Source of the DNA: Aminobacterium colombiense DSM 12261
Lineage (GTDB): Bacteria; Synergistota; Synergistia; Synergistales; Aminobacteriaceae
Length of the DNA stretch: 64,000 nt
Reading direction: 5' to 3'
NCBI RefSeq assembly: GCF_000025885.1
Contig: NC_014011.1
Location: forward strand, 1 to 64,000
Shown: piece by piece, positions 27,576 through 36,723 of the stretch
Position numbering within the stretch: position 1 is the stretch's first letter
Layout of the letters: every line of letters begins with the position of its first letter
Made by a program: the position numbers and the translations under genes
The notes under the pieces: model-generated
The model's database searches: none
Told to the model about the DNA's origin: nothing
The model's input: the letters and a program-made list of their open reading frames with translations, nothing else

Positions 27576-27617
27576 CCTTTACCTCTTTTTAAAAAATATA
27601 TGTTCCGTACTTATTAT

Positions 27618-27654
27618 ATATGAGCTGCCTTCCTTTAAGGAAGGCAGCTCATAT
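27618..27654 (-). terminator. 18-bp perfect inverted repeat after the betaine-type operon
   Basis: Arms 27618-27635 and 27637-27654 are perfect reverse complements with one central base. It lies 7 bases after the permease stop on the minus strand. The T-richness after the stem is weak (ATATAATAAG), so the strength comes from the stem. Confidence 0.7.
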
Positions 27655-27661
27655 AGGGCCT

Positions 27662-28462
27662 TTATCTTTGGGCTTTATCCCATCGACGGGCAAATCCCTG
27701 GGTAATTCTGTCAATGGCTATGGCCATAATAACAATACTGATGCCAGCTTCAAATCCTCGGCCAACGTCGATGCGGTTGATGGAAAGCAGAACTTCCTGA
27801 CCAAGGCCCCTTGCTCCGATCATTGAAGCAACGACCACCATAGAAAGGGCCATCATAGTTGTCTGGTTTACACCGGCCATAATGGTAGGCATAGCTAAAG
27901 GCACCCGGACTTCTTTTAAAAGCTGCCACTTTGTCGCTCCATAAGCTATAGCAGCTTCTTGGGCAGGTTGAGGCACCTGCTTCAGCCCCAGATTCGTCAA
28001 GCGAATCACTGGAGGCAGAGAGTAAATAAGCGTGGCAAGAACAGCCGGAACCTTACCAAGACCAAAGAACATCATGGCCGGAATAAGATACACAAAGCTT
28101 GGCATTGTCTGCATAGCGTCCAGGATTGGCTTTACAATTGGTTCCACTCCCTTTGCTTCTGCCATGAGAATCCCAACTGGAATACCAATAAGAAGAGAGA
28201 GGAATACAGAGGCTATGACGATTGCAAGAGTTCCCATAGCCAGCTTCCAGAGACCAAAGCTTCCAATAAGAATTAGACTCAGAGGCAGTATAATCGTTGT
28301 ACTAAGGCATCGTGTTGCCTTCCACGCGAGAAAAGCAACAAAGATAATGTAAAACCACCACGGAATAATATGCAACAGGTTTTCTGTTTTTAATAGCATA
28401 GCAAGGATTCCGTTAGAAATGCTGTCGAAAGTGGGAGCCATCGCCTGAAGAAGCCAGTTCAC
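27662..28462 (-). CDS. Glycine betaine/proline-type ABC transporter permease
   Basis: The 266-aa protein has about six membrane segments and the binding-protein-dependent transport motif EAAIAYGATKWQLLKEVRVPLAMPTI, with conserved MPSFVYLIPAMMFFGLGKVPA of the ProW/OpuAB family. It should form the channel for quaternary amines or related osmolytes. GTG 28462 has only a poor ribosome site, and the frame is open without a normal start back into the ATPase gene 31 bases upstream, so coupling to upstream translation is likely. It is the last gene of the three-gene operon. Confidence 0.92.
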   Translation of the reverse strand: MNWLLQAMAPTFDSISNGILAMLLKTENLLHIIPWWFYIIFVAFLAWKATRCLSTTIILPLSLILIGSFGLWKLAMGTLAIVIASVFLSLLIGIPVGILMAEAKGVEPIVKPILDAMQTMPSFVYLIPAMMFFGLGKVPAVLATLIYSLPPVIRLTNLGLKQVPQPAQEAAIAYGATKWQLLKEVRVPLAMPTIMAGVNQTTMMALSMVVVASMIGARGLGQEVLLSINRIDVGRGFEAGISIVIMAIAIDRITQGFARRWDKAQR

Positions 28463-28493
28463 CCCATTATTTACGTGACTTGCTATATGAAAT

Positions 28494-29414
28494 TCAAGAT
28501 TCTCTGGAAATATGATCCATCACTCCTTCGCCAGGTATTTCATCCATGCTTTCCCCGTTAACAAATGCGCCTTCATCAGCCATCTGGATCTGACGCCGTT
28601 TATCCTGAACAAAACGGGCCACATACTCGTCAGCTGGGTTGGCAAGGATTTGAGCGGGAGCTCCCATTTGGACGATGGTTCCGTTTTTCATGACGGCCAT
28701 TCGGTCTCCCATGCGCATGGCTTCATCAAGGTCGTGGGTAACAAAGAAAATTGTCTTCTTCAATTCTTTTTGCAGGCGGATCAATTCATCCTGCATTTCA
28801 CGACGGATCAGAGGGTCAAGGCCACTGAACGGCTCATCCATGAGAAGGATAGGCGTATCCATCACAAGAGCCCTGGCTATGCCTACCCGTTGCCTCATCC
28901 CACCGCTGAGGGAGCTGGGATAATAGTTCTCCCACCCTTTAAGGCCAACTCTCTCGAGAGCGACGTTTGATCGTTCTCGCCGTTCTTTTTCTGATATCCC
29001 TTGAAGTTTAAGTCCGAACTCCACGTTATCTATAATGGTTTTATGGGGCAACAGACCGTAATGCTGAAAAACCATGGCTATCTGTTTGCGTCGAAACTCT
29101 GTCAGATCTTTTTTAGGGAGAGAGCTTACTTCTTGCCCATTGACCCATATTTCTCCAGATGTAGGTTCAATAAGGCGAATAACGCATCGAATCAGTGTAG
29201 ACTTTCCGCTTCCCGAAAGTCCCATAATAACGAAAACCTCGCCTTGACGGGCTGCAAGAGAAACGCCCCTTACTGCTACAACAGCATCTTCAGATTTATC
29301 GAGCTCTGTAATGAGATCACCATTTTCAACGTCTATGTCAATATCCTTTTTTGTATAGACCTTCCACAGGTCTTTTATTTCTAATGCTTTTGAGGCTTTC
29401 GTTGTATGGATCAA
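28494..29414 (-). CDS. Glycine betaine/proline-type ABC transporter ATP-binding protein
   Basis: The 306-aa protein is a ProV/OpuAA-type ATPase: VIMGLSGSGKSTLIRC (Walker A), SLSGGMRQRVGIARAL (signature), ILLMDEPFSGLDP (Walker B) and the switch histidine in FVTHDLDEA. It lacks the full CBS pair seen in OpuAA; only a short C-terminal tail follows the ATPase domain. Its start overlaps the end of the binding-protein gene by 4 bases. Confidence 0.93.
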   Translation of the reverse strand: MIHTTKASKALEIKDLWKVYTKKDIDIDVENGDLITELDKSEDAVVAVRGVSLAARQGEVFVIMGLSGSGKSTLIRCVIRLIEPTSGEIWVNGQEVSSLPKKDLTEFRRKQIAMVFQHYGLLPHKTIIDNVEFGLKLQGISEKERRERSNVALERVGLKGWENYYPSSLSGGMRQRVGIARALVMDTPILLMDEPFSGLDPLIRREMQDELIRLQKELKKTIFFVTHDLDEAMRMGDRMAVMKNGTIVQMGAPAQILANPADEYVARFVQDKRRQIQMADEGAFVNGESMDEIPGEGVMDHISRES

Positions 29415-30433
29415 TCTTTTATCACTTCCTTCTCTAGGGCCTTCTCAATCTTTGCGATAACGGATTCATCCTCTATCCAACCCTTCCATTCCTCAGAATA
29501 GTTTTTAAGAAACCATACTGCCGCTTGTTCTGCATCGACCACTCTTGTTTTCATGTAGGCAAGGGTTTTGTTATTTTGCTCGAGAGTGGTGGTATATTTT
29601 TTGAAGACCTCTGTGATTTCAGGGTTTTCGCGAGCAAACTTTGTGTTGGCGATGATGAGAACTTTCACAGAAGGAAAATCACAGCCGCGGGTTGTTTCCC
29701 AAATATCTTTTTTGTAAGGCGGTTCCTCAAGTTTGACCATATTGTACATACCCATAACTTCTGTCGGTTCCCAATAATAGGCTAGAACAGGTTTGCCTCT
29801 TTCGTAGGCGGAAGCTATGGCGGTAGCTAAGGACGTTTGGGAGCCCGGATCGAAAGCTGTGTAATTTTTATCCAGCCTGTACGCTATTACTTTTTCTGTA
29901 TTAATAGAGCTGACTTTCCATCCGGCGGGACCGTTGTAAAGACGACCTTTATTAGGTTCCTCCGGGTCTTTGAAAAGCTCCCAATACTTAGGAAGATCGT
30001 AAACGCTTTTAAGATCAGGGGCAGTAGCCTCAATGCCTCTTTCAGCATCTCCTTCTACCATATAGCGGGGAACATACCATCCTTGAGGGGCATCAGGAAA
30101 ATTCATGCCGAGGCTCGTAACGTTTCCCTTTTTCTGGGCTTCTTCCCACCATTCATGTACATTATCGGCCCATAACTCCATAGAAATATCGGCATCGCCC
30201 CGTTCTATTCCCATAAGGCCGGGAAGAGATTCAGCAAACATATAATCTACATTTTTCCCGTACCCGTGGACAATAATGTAGCCCGCGATTCGATTGTGTA
30301 CCTGTACACTATCCCAGCTGAAATCAATAAAGGTTATAGGCCGGGCAGCTTCTGCCGCTATCGCACCTAAAAACATAGTAGACAGTGCACAAAGGGTAAT
30401 TATGATTTGTTTTTTCAAGAGATGAGTTTTCAT
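29411..30433 (-). CDS. Glycine betaine-type substrate-binding protein (OpuAC domain)
   Basis: The 340-aa protein has a signal peptide (KKQIIITLCALSTMFLGAIAAEA) and an OpuAC-type periplasmic binding fold. ITFIDFSWDSVQVHNRIAGYI at the start and Trp residues such as ELWADNVHEWWEEA and YYWEPTEVMG could form the aromatic cage that binds quaternary ammonium groups. No lipobox cysteine follows the hydrophobic stretch, so it is probably soluble in the periplasm, which fits a two-membrane cell. It is the first gene of the operon and is preceded by an inverted repeat at 30474-30489. Confidence 0.92.
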   Translation of the reverse strand: MKTHLLKKQIIITLCALSTMFLGAIAAEAARPITFIDFSWDSVQVHNRIAGYIIVHGYGKNVDYMFAESLPGLMGIERGDADISMELWADNVHEWWEEAQKKGNVTSLGMNFPDAPQGWYVPRYMVEGDAERGIEATAPDLKSVYDLPKYWELFKDPEEPNKGRLYNGPAGWKVSSINTEKVIAYRLDKNYTAFDPGSQTSLATAIASAYERGKPVLAYYWEPTEVMGMYNMVKLEEPPYKKDIWETTRGCDFPSVKVLIIANTKFARENPEITEVFKKYTTTLEQNNKTLAYMKTRVVDAEQAAVWFLKNYSEEWKGWIEDESVIAKIEKALEKEVIKD

Positions 30434-30473
30434 TTAAACTCCTGCCTCCTTTAGAAATGTAAAAAATTAAACA

Positions 30474-30489
30474 TCAGAACAAATTCTGA
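30474..30489. promoter_or_regulatory. 6-4-6 inverted repeat upstream of the betaine-type operon
   Basis: TCAGAA and TTCTGA flank CAAA between the binding-protein gene and the small helix-turn-helix gene. It might be the operator for that regulator; only position supports this. Confidence 0.4.
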
Positions 30490-30534
30490 CAGTGGTGCCT
30501 TAGACGCACAAAAAGCAAAAGGAAAGGGAGTTTC

Positions 30535-30840
30535 TCAAGGCTCCCATTGGTGAGAAACGTCTTCTAACTTTTGAACTCTTTCTTTAAGGAGTCTAATTTC
30601 TTCCTGAAGTTGCGGTAAGGATATTGACGAGACTCGAGATTTTTCTCGAGCAGCAGCGATTTCTTCCCGAACGATGGGATTTCGATAAAGGGTAGAGCGG
30701 GCTATGCCCAATTTTCGCGCAACTGCTTTAAAATCAATATGCTGTTGTGACATTAACAGCTCTTCAAGGGCTGTGTGAACAGCTTCTATAAGCTCTTTTC
30801 TCTCTTTTTTTGTAGTTTGTTTATCGCTCAGACCTAGCAC
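30535..30840 (-). CDS. Small helix-turn-helix protein with C-terminal coiled coil
   Basis: The roughly 101-aa protein has a predicted helix-turn-helix FKAVARKLGIARSTLYRNP around residues 37-55 and a C-terminal heptad-like helix (LPQLQEEIRLLKERVQKLE). It resembles the DUF6262/TnpC-type DNA-binding proteins, some of which come from Tn554-like transposons, but no transposase is near. GTG 30840 is used, although AGGAGG lies only 3 bases before it; an in-frame TTG at 30873 has no ribosome site. It lies directly upstream of the betaine-type operon in the same direction behind a good promoter and may regulate it. Confidence 0.68.
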   Translation of the reverse strand: MLGLSDKQTTKKERKELIEAVHTALEELLMSQQHIDFKAVARKLGIARSTLYRNPIVREEIAAAREKSRVSSISLPQLQEEIRLLKERVQKLEDVSHQWEP

Positions 30841-30897
30841 CTTCCTCCTTTTATAGTGTATTCGATGCGTCAAAAGTGCTACAAAAGTAGCGGGGAA

Positions 30898-30926
30898 ATA
30901 ATAACACGGTATGGAAATGACGTCAA
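30898..30926 (-). promoter_or_regulatory. Promoter of the helix-turn-helix gene
   Basis: On the minus strand TTGACG (30926-30921) and TATTAT (30903-30898) are separated by 17 bases, five of six matches each to consensus. It points to the gene at 30840 and possibly the transport operon beyond. Confidence 0.65.
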
Positions 30927-31057
30927 GACAAATTGCTCGAATTTACAAAAATGAAGTTCATTTTTAACGATTTTTGTCCCTTTCTTTCACTGAGAATTCA
31001 TTATATGATCAAAAAATATCACAAATATCCAATAAAAAGTTAGGGAGGAAGATAACA

Positions 31058-31318
31058 ATGGAATGTAAATGGAAGATTACGGCTACGGAAGAGTCTCCTC
31101 ACCCACATGAAGAATGGGTGTTGATCTATTCTATTATTCCTTCTGAAGAAGAAAAAAAGGGAGGGGACAAGCCCCGTATTGTTTGGCAGCAGATAGGTGA
31201 TGAACTGACAGATCTTGCTGTAGAATATGATTTGCCTTTTGAAGTGGTAACCGAGTATCTTAAAAAAACGGAAAAGCATGTTAATAGATATGTTTCTCTC
31301 TTCATAATGGAAAATTAA
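31058..31318 (+). CDS. Small hypothetical protein
   Basis: I do not recognise this 86-aa acidic protein. It begins MECKWKITATEESPHPHEEW and has a helical second half (IGDELTDLAVEYDLPFEVVTEYLKK). It has no signal or membrane segment. ATG 31058 follows AGGGAGG by 9 bases, a strong site; an in-frame start at 30974 lies in the upstream AT-rich region and lacks one. It is 21 bases before the inositol phosphatase gene and likely cotranscribed with it. Confidence 0.72.
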   Translation: MECKWKITATEESPHPHEEWVLIYSIIPSEEEKKGGDKPRIVWQQIGDELTDLAVEYDLPFEVVTEYLKKTEKHVNRYVSLFIMEN

Positions 31319-31339
31319 ATATAAAGGAGTCTGGCGCCG

Positions 31340-32122
31340 GTGAAGGGTTCTATGGAAAAAATATTAACAGATCTTTTGCGGGATGCAGGGGAAATTATTA
31401 TGGAACAGCGTGATACTCAAATTGCCTCTCGCAGGTCAATGTCGGATTATACGACGGTTACTGATGTGAGAGTAGAGGCCTTCATTACTCAACATCTTCA
31501 GAAATATTTTCCTGAGAGTGTCATTATTGGGGAGGAGTTTTCGTCATCACGCAATTCCCTCCAGTTGAAAGGGAGTGCTTTTGTTCTTGATCCTATTGAC
31601 GGAACAGTGAACTTTTTCCATGGATATCCTGCTTTTGCCATTTCTCTTGCCTATGTGGAGAACTATTCCATACGACAGGCATATATTTATGATCCAGCGA
31701 ATGGCGAATTCTTTTTTGCCGCTAAAAATGAAGGGGCCTTTTTGAATGACTCTTTCATTTCGGTTTCACAAGCGAGAACCCTTTCAGAAAGTCTTATAGG
31801 TTTTGGAACAGCTTACAACAAAGAGCTCGGTAAAAAAGAAATAGAGATCGTTACAAAAATATATGAACGTTGTCATGATGTCAGACGGCGGGGGGCAGCT
31901 TCCCTGGATGTCGCTTATGTTGCCTGCGGCCGTCTTGACGGATATCTTGAAATGGAATTGAAGCCCTGGGACTTTTATGCGGGCCTTCTTATTTTGGAAG
32001 AGGCAGGAGGAAAGGCCTGCAACTGGAAAGGTTTACCTATTCAGGACCTTGTTAATCAGAACCTTCTTTGTACTAATAATCTAATACATCAGGAGTTGTT
32101 CAATCTTGTAAGGGAATTATAA
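31340..32122 (+). CDS. Inositol monophosphatase family protein
   Basis: The 260-aa protein carries the metal-binding motifs of the family: IGEEFSS (motif 1, Glu), FVLDPIDGTVNFFHGYP (the signature DPIDGT.NF) and KPWDFYAGLLILEEAGG (late WD motif). It removes phosphate from inositol phosphate, fructose bisphosphate or PAP-type substrates; the substrate is open. GTG 31340 has AAGGAG 10 bases upstream. It shares an operon with the small protein before it. Confidence 0.92.
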   Translation: MKGSMEKILTDLLRDAGEIIMEQRDTQIASRRSMSDYTTVTDVRVEAFITQHLQKYFPESVIIGEEFSSSRNSLQLKGSAFVLDPIDGTVNFFHGYPAFAISLAYVENYSIRQAYIYDPANGEFFFAAKNEGAFLNDSFISVSQARTLSESLIGFGTAYNKELGKKEIEIVTKIYERCHDVRRRGAASLDVAYVACGRLDGYLEMELKPWDFYAGLLILEEAGGKACNWKGLPIQDLVNQNLLCTNNLIHQELFNLVREL

Positions 32123-32262
32123 ATGAAAGTAATTTTTGACATGTCTTTTTGGGCAAAAAAACTAGCATTCCTTAAGTAGAGTGTGTTACAGTTAGTGGGA
32201 ACATTTCACTAAAGGTTTTCTTTTCAAGTTTATATATTTTTTCTTCCGGGGGGATCTGTGCG

Positions 32263-33876
32263 GTGCCACTTTCAAATGCACTTCAGGTTTTGGGGGGCGT
32301 AGGGCTCTTTTTGTTTGGCATCAAACTAATGAGCGATGCCCTGCAGGACTTAGCAGGCGATAGAATGCGACAATTGGTGGGATCCCTTACGAGCACACCT
32401 GTTCGTGGGGTCCTTATAGGTACGTTAGTGACAGTTCTTATCCAAAGCAGTAGCGGAACGACTATTATGACCGTTAGTTTTGTGCATGCTGGCCTTATGA
32501 CCTTAAAACAAGCAGTGGGAGTGATCATGGGGGCTAATATCGGCACCACTGTGATTGCCCAGGTTATAGCTTTTAAGATAAAGAATTTTGCCCTCCCAGT
32601 CATTGGTATAGGAATGCTTTTTGCTGTTTTCGGGAAATCTAAGCGGCAAAAATATATAGGCAATGGATTGGTTGGGTTCGGCCTTCTTTTTCTAGGTATG
32701 CAAACAATGGAAGGGGCTATGGATTTCCTTCAGGGACGGAAAGACCTTTTTATGATGTTCAGCCGAAGCCCTCTTCTTGGTGTTCTTGTAGGAACCCTTG
32801 TGACAATGGTTGTTCAGGCGAGTTCAGCGACAATAGGTCTTACTATTGCCATGGCCAGTCAGGGACTTTTATCCCTGGATGCGGCTGTCCCCATACTCCT
32901 TGGTGATAACATTGGTACAACGATTACGGCAGTCATTGCTTCTTTAGGATCAAACAGGTCTGCCAAACAAGCGGCGGCGGCACACGTTATGTTCAATGTT
33001 ATCGGTGTGGTCATATTTATGACCATACTACCAATTTTTAAGACGGTCATCTCTATGACGTCATCGGATATCGCGAGACAGCTTGCCAATGCCCACACCC
33101 TCTTCAACGTAACGAACACCCTCATTTTCCTTCCCTTTACATCAGTCTTTGTCAAATTGATTCAAGCTATTGTCCCAGGAAAAAGCAGCGCTATCAATGT
33201 TGGCCCCCAGTTTCTTGACCCTAAGCTCGTTACAGCTTCCCCAGCGGCAGCAATAGACGCGATAAAAAAAGAAATTTCCCACATGGGTGCCATCGCTCTC
33301 TCCATGTTGCAGGATGTTAAAAACGCTTTTGTCAATGACGACCCGAAGATGATCGATCAGGTGAATGAATCAGAAAAGATCTTGAATGAGCTGACCCATG
33401 CCATTGCGAAGTATTCGGCTGAAATATGGCAGGAAAGCATTTCAAGTGAATTGTCAGTTGTCCTTTCCGCTTACGTTAATGGCATTAGCGATATAGAACG
33501 GGTTGGAGACCACTGCCAAAACCTTATAGAGCTCTATGACTATAAAGTTGAACATAGATTAACCTTTTCCCCTGTCGCTATGCAGGAGTTCCAAGACATG
33601 TTCAATACTGTATTCAGGTCTGTTACATTAAGCCTGGAGTCGGTAGCAGAAGAGGACGTGAGTAAAGCTCATGAGGTCATAGATGTTTTGGAAGTAGAAG
33701 TTGACCGTAAGGAAAAGACCCTTCGAAAGAGTCATATTCGCCGATTGAACAGGGGGGAATGCAACCCCTCCGCGGGAGTTATTTTTATTGATATTCTCAG
33801 CAACCTCGAGCGAATTGGGGACCACGCCCATAATTTATCCTTCATTGCCCTGGATATAGCAAAAACCCATCGCTAG
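32263..33876 (+). CDS. Na/Pi cotransporter family protein with PhoU-like domain
   Basis: The 537-aa protein has the two inverted Na/Pi repeats with their signatures, LIQSSSGTTIMTVSFV near residue 65 and VVQASSATIGLTIAMASQG near residue 190, in about eight to nine membrane segments. A PhoU-like helical domain follows from about residue 330 (ISDIERVGDHCQNL and NLERIGDHAHNL). It belongs to the NptA-type group that moves phosphate with sodium or may regulate it. The GTG start 32263 follows a GGGGGGATC stretch. A pst system lies 2 kb further on, so the organism has two phosphate routes in this region. Confidence 0.93.
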   Translation: MPLSNALQVLGGVGLFLFGIKLMSDALQDLAGDRMRQLVGSLTSTPVRGVLIGTLVTVLIQSSSGTTIMTVSFVHAGLMTLKQAVGVIMGANIGTTVIAQVIAFKIKNFALPVIGIGMLFAVFGKSKRQKYIGNGLVGFGLLFLGMQTMEGAMDFLQGRKDLFMMFSRSPLLGVLVGTLVTMVVQASSATIGLTIAMASQGLLSLDAAVPILLGDNIGTTITAVIASLGSNRSAKQAAAAHVMFNVIGVVIFMTILPIFKTVISMTSSDIARQLANAHTLFNVTNTLIFLPFTSVFVKLIQAIVPGKSSAINVGPQFLDPKLVTASPAAAIDAIKKEISHMGAIALSMLQDVKNAFVNDDPKMIDQVNESEKILNELTHAIAKYSAEIWQESISSELSVVLSAYVNGISDIERVGDHCQNLIELYDYKVEHRLTFSPVAMQEFQDMFNTVFRSVTLSLESVAEEDVSKAHEVIDVLEVEVDRKEKTLRKSHIRRLNRGECNPSAGVIFIDILSNLERIGDHAHNLSFIALDIAKTHR

Positions 33877-33884
33877 AACTCTTT

Positions 33885-33914
33885 TTTGGGGCTTCCTAGG
33901 GAGCCCCAAATTTT
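33885..33914 (+). terminator. Terminator after the Na/Pi symporter gene
   Basis: TTTGGGGCT (33885-33893) pairs with AGCCCCAAA (33902-33910), followed by TTTT. Confidence 0.87.
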
Positions 33915-34013
33915 CTTTCCCTTCCATTCTAACGGGATGCTGTTATTATGGTACGGGGACGGCTGCAGCCCCGGGGATGCAAATTCGGGGGTATTCCCGG
34001 GGAGTCTCCTTTT

Positions 34014-34985
34014 TCATTCTTGGGTTCCGATATGAACTTCTCCAGAAAGCAGGGTTTCTGTAGAACCATCGCTGTGCTGAACGATAAGCCGCCCGATGTT
34101 ATCGATATCAATAGCCTTGGCAGAGAGGCGTCCCTTTGTTGTTTCGTATGTGATATGTTGTCCAATAAGATTTGAGAGTGCTCGACAGATGCGAAGATAC
34201 TCTGGGTGTTCCTTTCCTTCCAAAAATTCCTTATAAAGGGGCTCAAAAGAGTTGAGAACGGCAGCCATCAGTTTTTTTCTGTTCCATGTTTCACCTTTCT
34301 CAATACGAACAGATGTTGCTACGGACGCTACATCGTCAGGAAAATGAGGAGTATTTACGTTAATGCCGATGCCAATGACAATATGATTGATGTGATCCAA
34401 TTCGCAGCTCATTTCTGTTAAGATGCCGCAGACCTTTTTCTCTGAAAGAAGCACGTCGTTTGGCCATTTGATCTGAGGAGATAGACCGAGGCTTTCCAGT
34501 GCTTTTGCCACAGCGGCTGCTCCAATCTGGGTAATTGATGCCGCAAGGGCTGGTGAAACTTTCGGGCGGAGAATAAGGGACATCTGAATGGCCCATTCCG
34601 GTGAAGAGAACCATGAACGTCCTGAGCGGCCTCGCCCTGCCGTCTGATGTTCAGCTACAATAACCGTTCCTTCAGCGGTCCCTTCCCGTGCGTATTTCCT
34701 GGCTTCAATATTTGTGGATGGCACCTCTCTGAAATGAATAATAGGGTGGCCTAGAACTTCTGTCGTCAGAAGAGGTTCAACTTCATATTCATTCAGGAGG
34801 TCAGGAACATCTATAAGGCGATACCCTTTTCGAGCTGAAGAATCGATAGTGTATCCTTCCTCTCGAAGCTGGTTGATATGTTTCCACACGGCTGTTCGGC
34901 TTACTCCCAGCTGTTCACAGAGATCCTGACCTGAAACGTAGGTTCCCTGAGTCTGTTTCAATATATTGATGATGTGTTTTTTCAA
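34014..34985 (-). CDS. birA: Bifunctional biotin ligase / biotin operon repressor
   Basis: The 323-aa protein has an N-terminal winged helix (TYVSGQDLCEQLGVSRTAVWKHINQL), a central ligase domain with GRGRSGRSWFSSPEW (biotin/ATP loop) and KWPNDVLLSEKKVCGILTE, and a small C-terminal SH3-like domain. It attaches biotin to carboxylases and, having the DNA-binding domain, probably represses biotin genes. No biotin genes are in the window. A GC-rich stretch with CCCCGGG repeats (33960-34005) follows its stop and may form a terminator. Confidence 0.93.
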   Translation of the reverse strand: MKKHIINILKQTQGTYVSGQDLCEQLGVSRTAVWKHINQLREEGYTIDSSARKGYRLIDVPDLLNEYEVEPLLTTEVLGHPIIHFREVPSTNIEARKYAREGTAEGTVIVAEHQTAGRGRSGRSWFSSPEWAIQMSLILRPKVSPALAASITQIGAAAVAKALESLGLSPQIKWPNDVLLSEKKVCGILTEMSCELDHINHIVIGIGINVNTPHFPDDVASVATSVRIEKGETWNRKKLMAAVLNSFEPLYKEFLEGKEHPEYLRICRALSNLIGQHITYETTKGRLSAKAIDIDNIGRLIVQHSDGSTETLLSGEVHIGTQE

Positions 34986-35005
34986 AAGGATCTCTCCCTC
35001 AATAT

Positions 35006-35805
35006 TTATAATAGTTTTTTAGCGGAATATCGAATGCCAATAGCTCCTAATGGAGCTGTAACAAGTATAGATAATACAGCTATAGCTAAAATAACATCTC
35101 CTGACTCGACCCCTAATGATAGAGGTATTGCCCCCATGGCTGCTTGTACAGTAGCTTTTGGAGAATAGGAAATGATACAAAAGAGTCGTTCTTTCCAATT
35201 GAAATTCGTTCCTACAAGAGAAAAAAGAACGCCGATACTTCTACCAATCAATCCAGTTCCAATTATAGCAATACCTACTCCCCCTGCTTTAAATGCCAAT
35301 GTTACGTCTACTTGGGCGCCAACAAGAACAAAAAGCAAGATTTCGGCGAAAATCCATATTTTGTTAAGTTTTTGGGCTAAGCGTTCTCCAATTTTATTAA
35401 ATCAAGCATGGAAGGAACAACCACGGCGGGAGATACTGCAGAAAGAATAAAACCAAGTATTCCGCCTTGAATTAAGGAAAAACCTAATAATTTTACTGAT
35501 ATAAATGCTATGGTTGCTCCTTCGAACAAACCAGGCAGACAACTCATCTTTAAAGCTATGATCCCATTTTGTTTCAAGTCGTCTCTATTTATTCCCAATC
35601 CTGCACGTAACAAAATAATAATGAGGGCGATTCTTCTTAAATCGCTTGAAGCATTTAAAAGCTCAGGTTGAAGCCAGTCCAGACCATACGGGCCTATAGC
35701 TATTCCTAAAAGCAAGGTGCCCAATAAACCAGGCATTTTCAAAGTTTCAAAAATTTTATTTGTTGGCAGGGCAAATAGTAAAATAATAGCAAGACTAAAA
35801 GCCAT
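35006..35805 (-). pseudogene. Cation/proton antiporter remnant with internal deletion and frameshift
   Basis: Two minus-strand pieces make one broken CPA-family antiporter. The N-terminal piece (ATG 35805 to stop 35377) starts MAFSLAIILLFALPTNKIFE and ends at SPAVVVPSMLDLIK, which in intact proteins continues for about 140-150 more residues. The C-terminal piece continues in another frame from near 35398 (IGERLAQKLNKIWIFAEILL, then FVLVGAQVD) to the stop at 35006. The middle, which holds the conserved ion-binding region, is missing. The junction lies at about 35392-35400. A ribosome site AAAGGGTG precedes ATG 35805. The rest is well preserved, so the deletion looks recent. Confidence 0.85.
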
Positions 35806-35830
35806 AATAAAACACCCTTTCACATGGAAT

Positions 35831-35872
35831 ACAAAAATGACTCCTACAAGCATTAATACTTGTAGGAGTCAT
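35831..35872 (-). terminator. Terminator of the pst operon
   Basis: A 14-bp perfect stem (35837-35850 with 35859-35872, 8-base loop) is followed on the minus strand by TTTTTG. It lies after pstB and before the antiporter remnant. Confidence 0.9.
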
Positions 35873-35963
35873 CAGCTTTCGCATTTATAGTATTTATGGT
35901 GAACCCCATCACCCGCTATTTATTTTGAGAATAGATTATCACGAACAAACATTTTATAACACT

Positions 35964-36722
35964 TTAGCCGTAAATGCCAGAAATATACTCCGCGGTTCGG
36001 CTATCGCAAGGATTTTCAAAAAGATCTTTTGTGGGGCCTGCTTCAATAATTTCTCCGTCAAGTATGAAAAACGTCCGATGTGAAATACGACGTGCCTGAA
36101 AAAGATTATGGGTAACGATGATAATAGAATATTGCTGACATAGAGCACGAAGCATCATCTCTATATTTTGCGTGTTCTTAACGTCAAGGGAAGAACATGG
36201 TTCATCCAAAAGCAGTATTTCCGGTTCTACAGCGAGAGCTCGTGCAATACAGAGTCTCTGTTGCTGTCCCCCTGAAAGGAGAGTTGCGTTCATCGACAAA
36301 CTATCTTTGACTTCTTCAAAAAGCCCTACATCCTCAAGTTTGTTACGAATTATGACGTCAAGGTTTTTACTCTTTTTTTTCGAGCCGTATCCATAATAAC
36401 GTAAAGGATACGCCATATTGTCGTAAATAGAGAAAGGAAAGGGCGTAGGTGATTGAAAGACCATGCCGATACGACGGCGCACTTCTTCAGGACTTAGCGT
36501 AAAAGTATCCTCTCCATCAAGACGAATCTGCCCGCTCAGAGTCACCCCTCGTTCATCCTCTACAAGACGATTGAGGCTTTTAAGAAATGTGGATTTTCCA
36601 CATCCTGAAGGGCCGATAATGGCTGTAATTTGATGAGGATAGATATTTGCGTTGATGTTTTTAAGAATCTTTTTATTGTTGAAAGCGACAGCAAGCTGAT
36701 GAATTTCAAGAATAGAGGACAT
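35964..36722 (-). CDS. pstB: Phosphate ABC transporter ATP-binding protein
   Basis: PstB powers high-affinity phosphate uptake. The 252-aa protein has AIIGPSGCGKSTFLKSLNRL (Walker A, with the typical PstB SLNR), LSGGQQQRLCIARALAVEPE (signature), LLLDEPCSSLD (Walker B) and VTHNLFQARRISHRTFFI, all in PstB form. It follows pstA with a 1-base gap and ends the operon, with no phoU gene after it. Confidence 0.95.
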   Translation of the reverse strand: MSSILEIHQLAVAFNNKKILKNINANIYPHQITAIIGPSGCGKSTFLKSLNRLVEDERGVTLSGQIRLDGEDTFTLSPEEVRRRIGMVFQSPTPFPFSIYDNMAYPLRYYGYGSKKKSKNLDVIIRNKLEDVGLFEEVKDSLSMNATLLSGGQQQRLCIARALAVEPEILLLDEPCSSLDVKNTQNIEMMLRALCQQYSIIIVTHNLFQARRISHRTFFILDGEIIEAGPTKDLFENPCDSRTAEYISGIYG

Positions 36723-36723
36723 T

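Noticed and set aside
30535-30840. Transposon remnant because of TnpC-like similarity
   Set aside because: No transposase, terminal repeats or target duplications were seen nearby.
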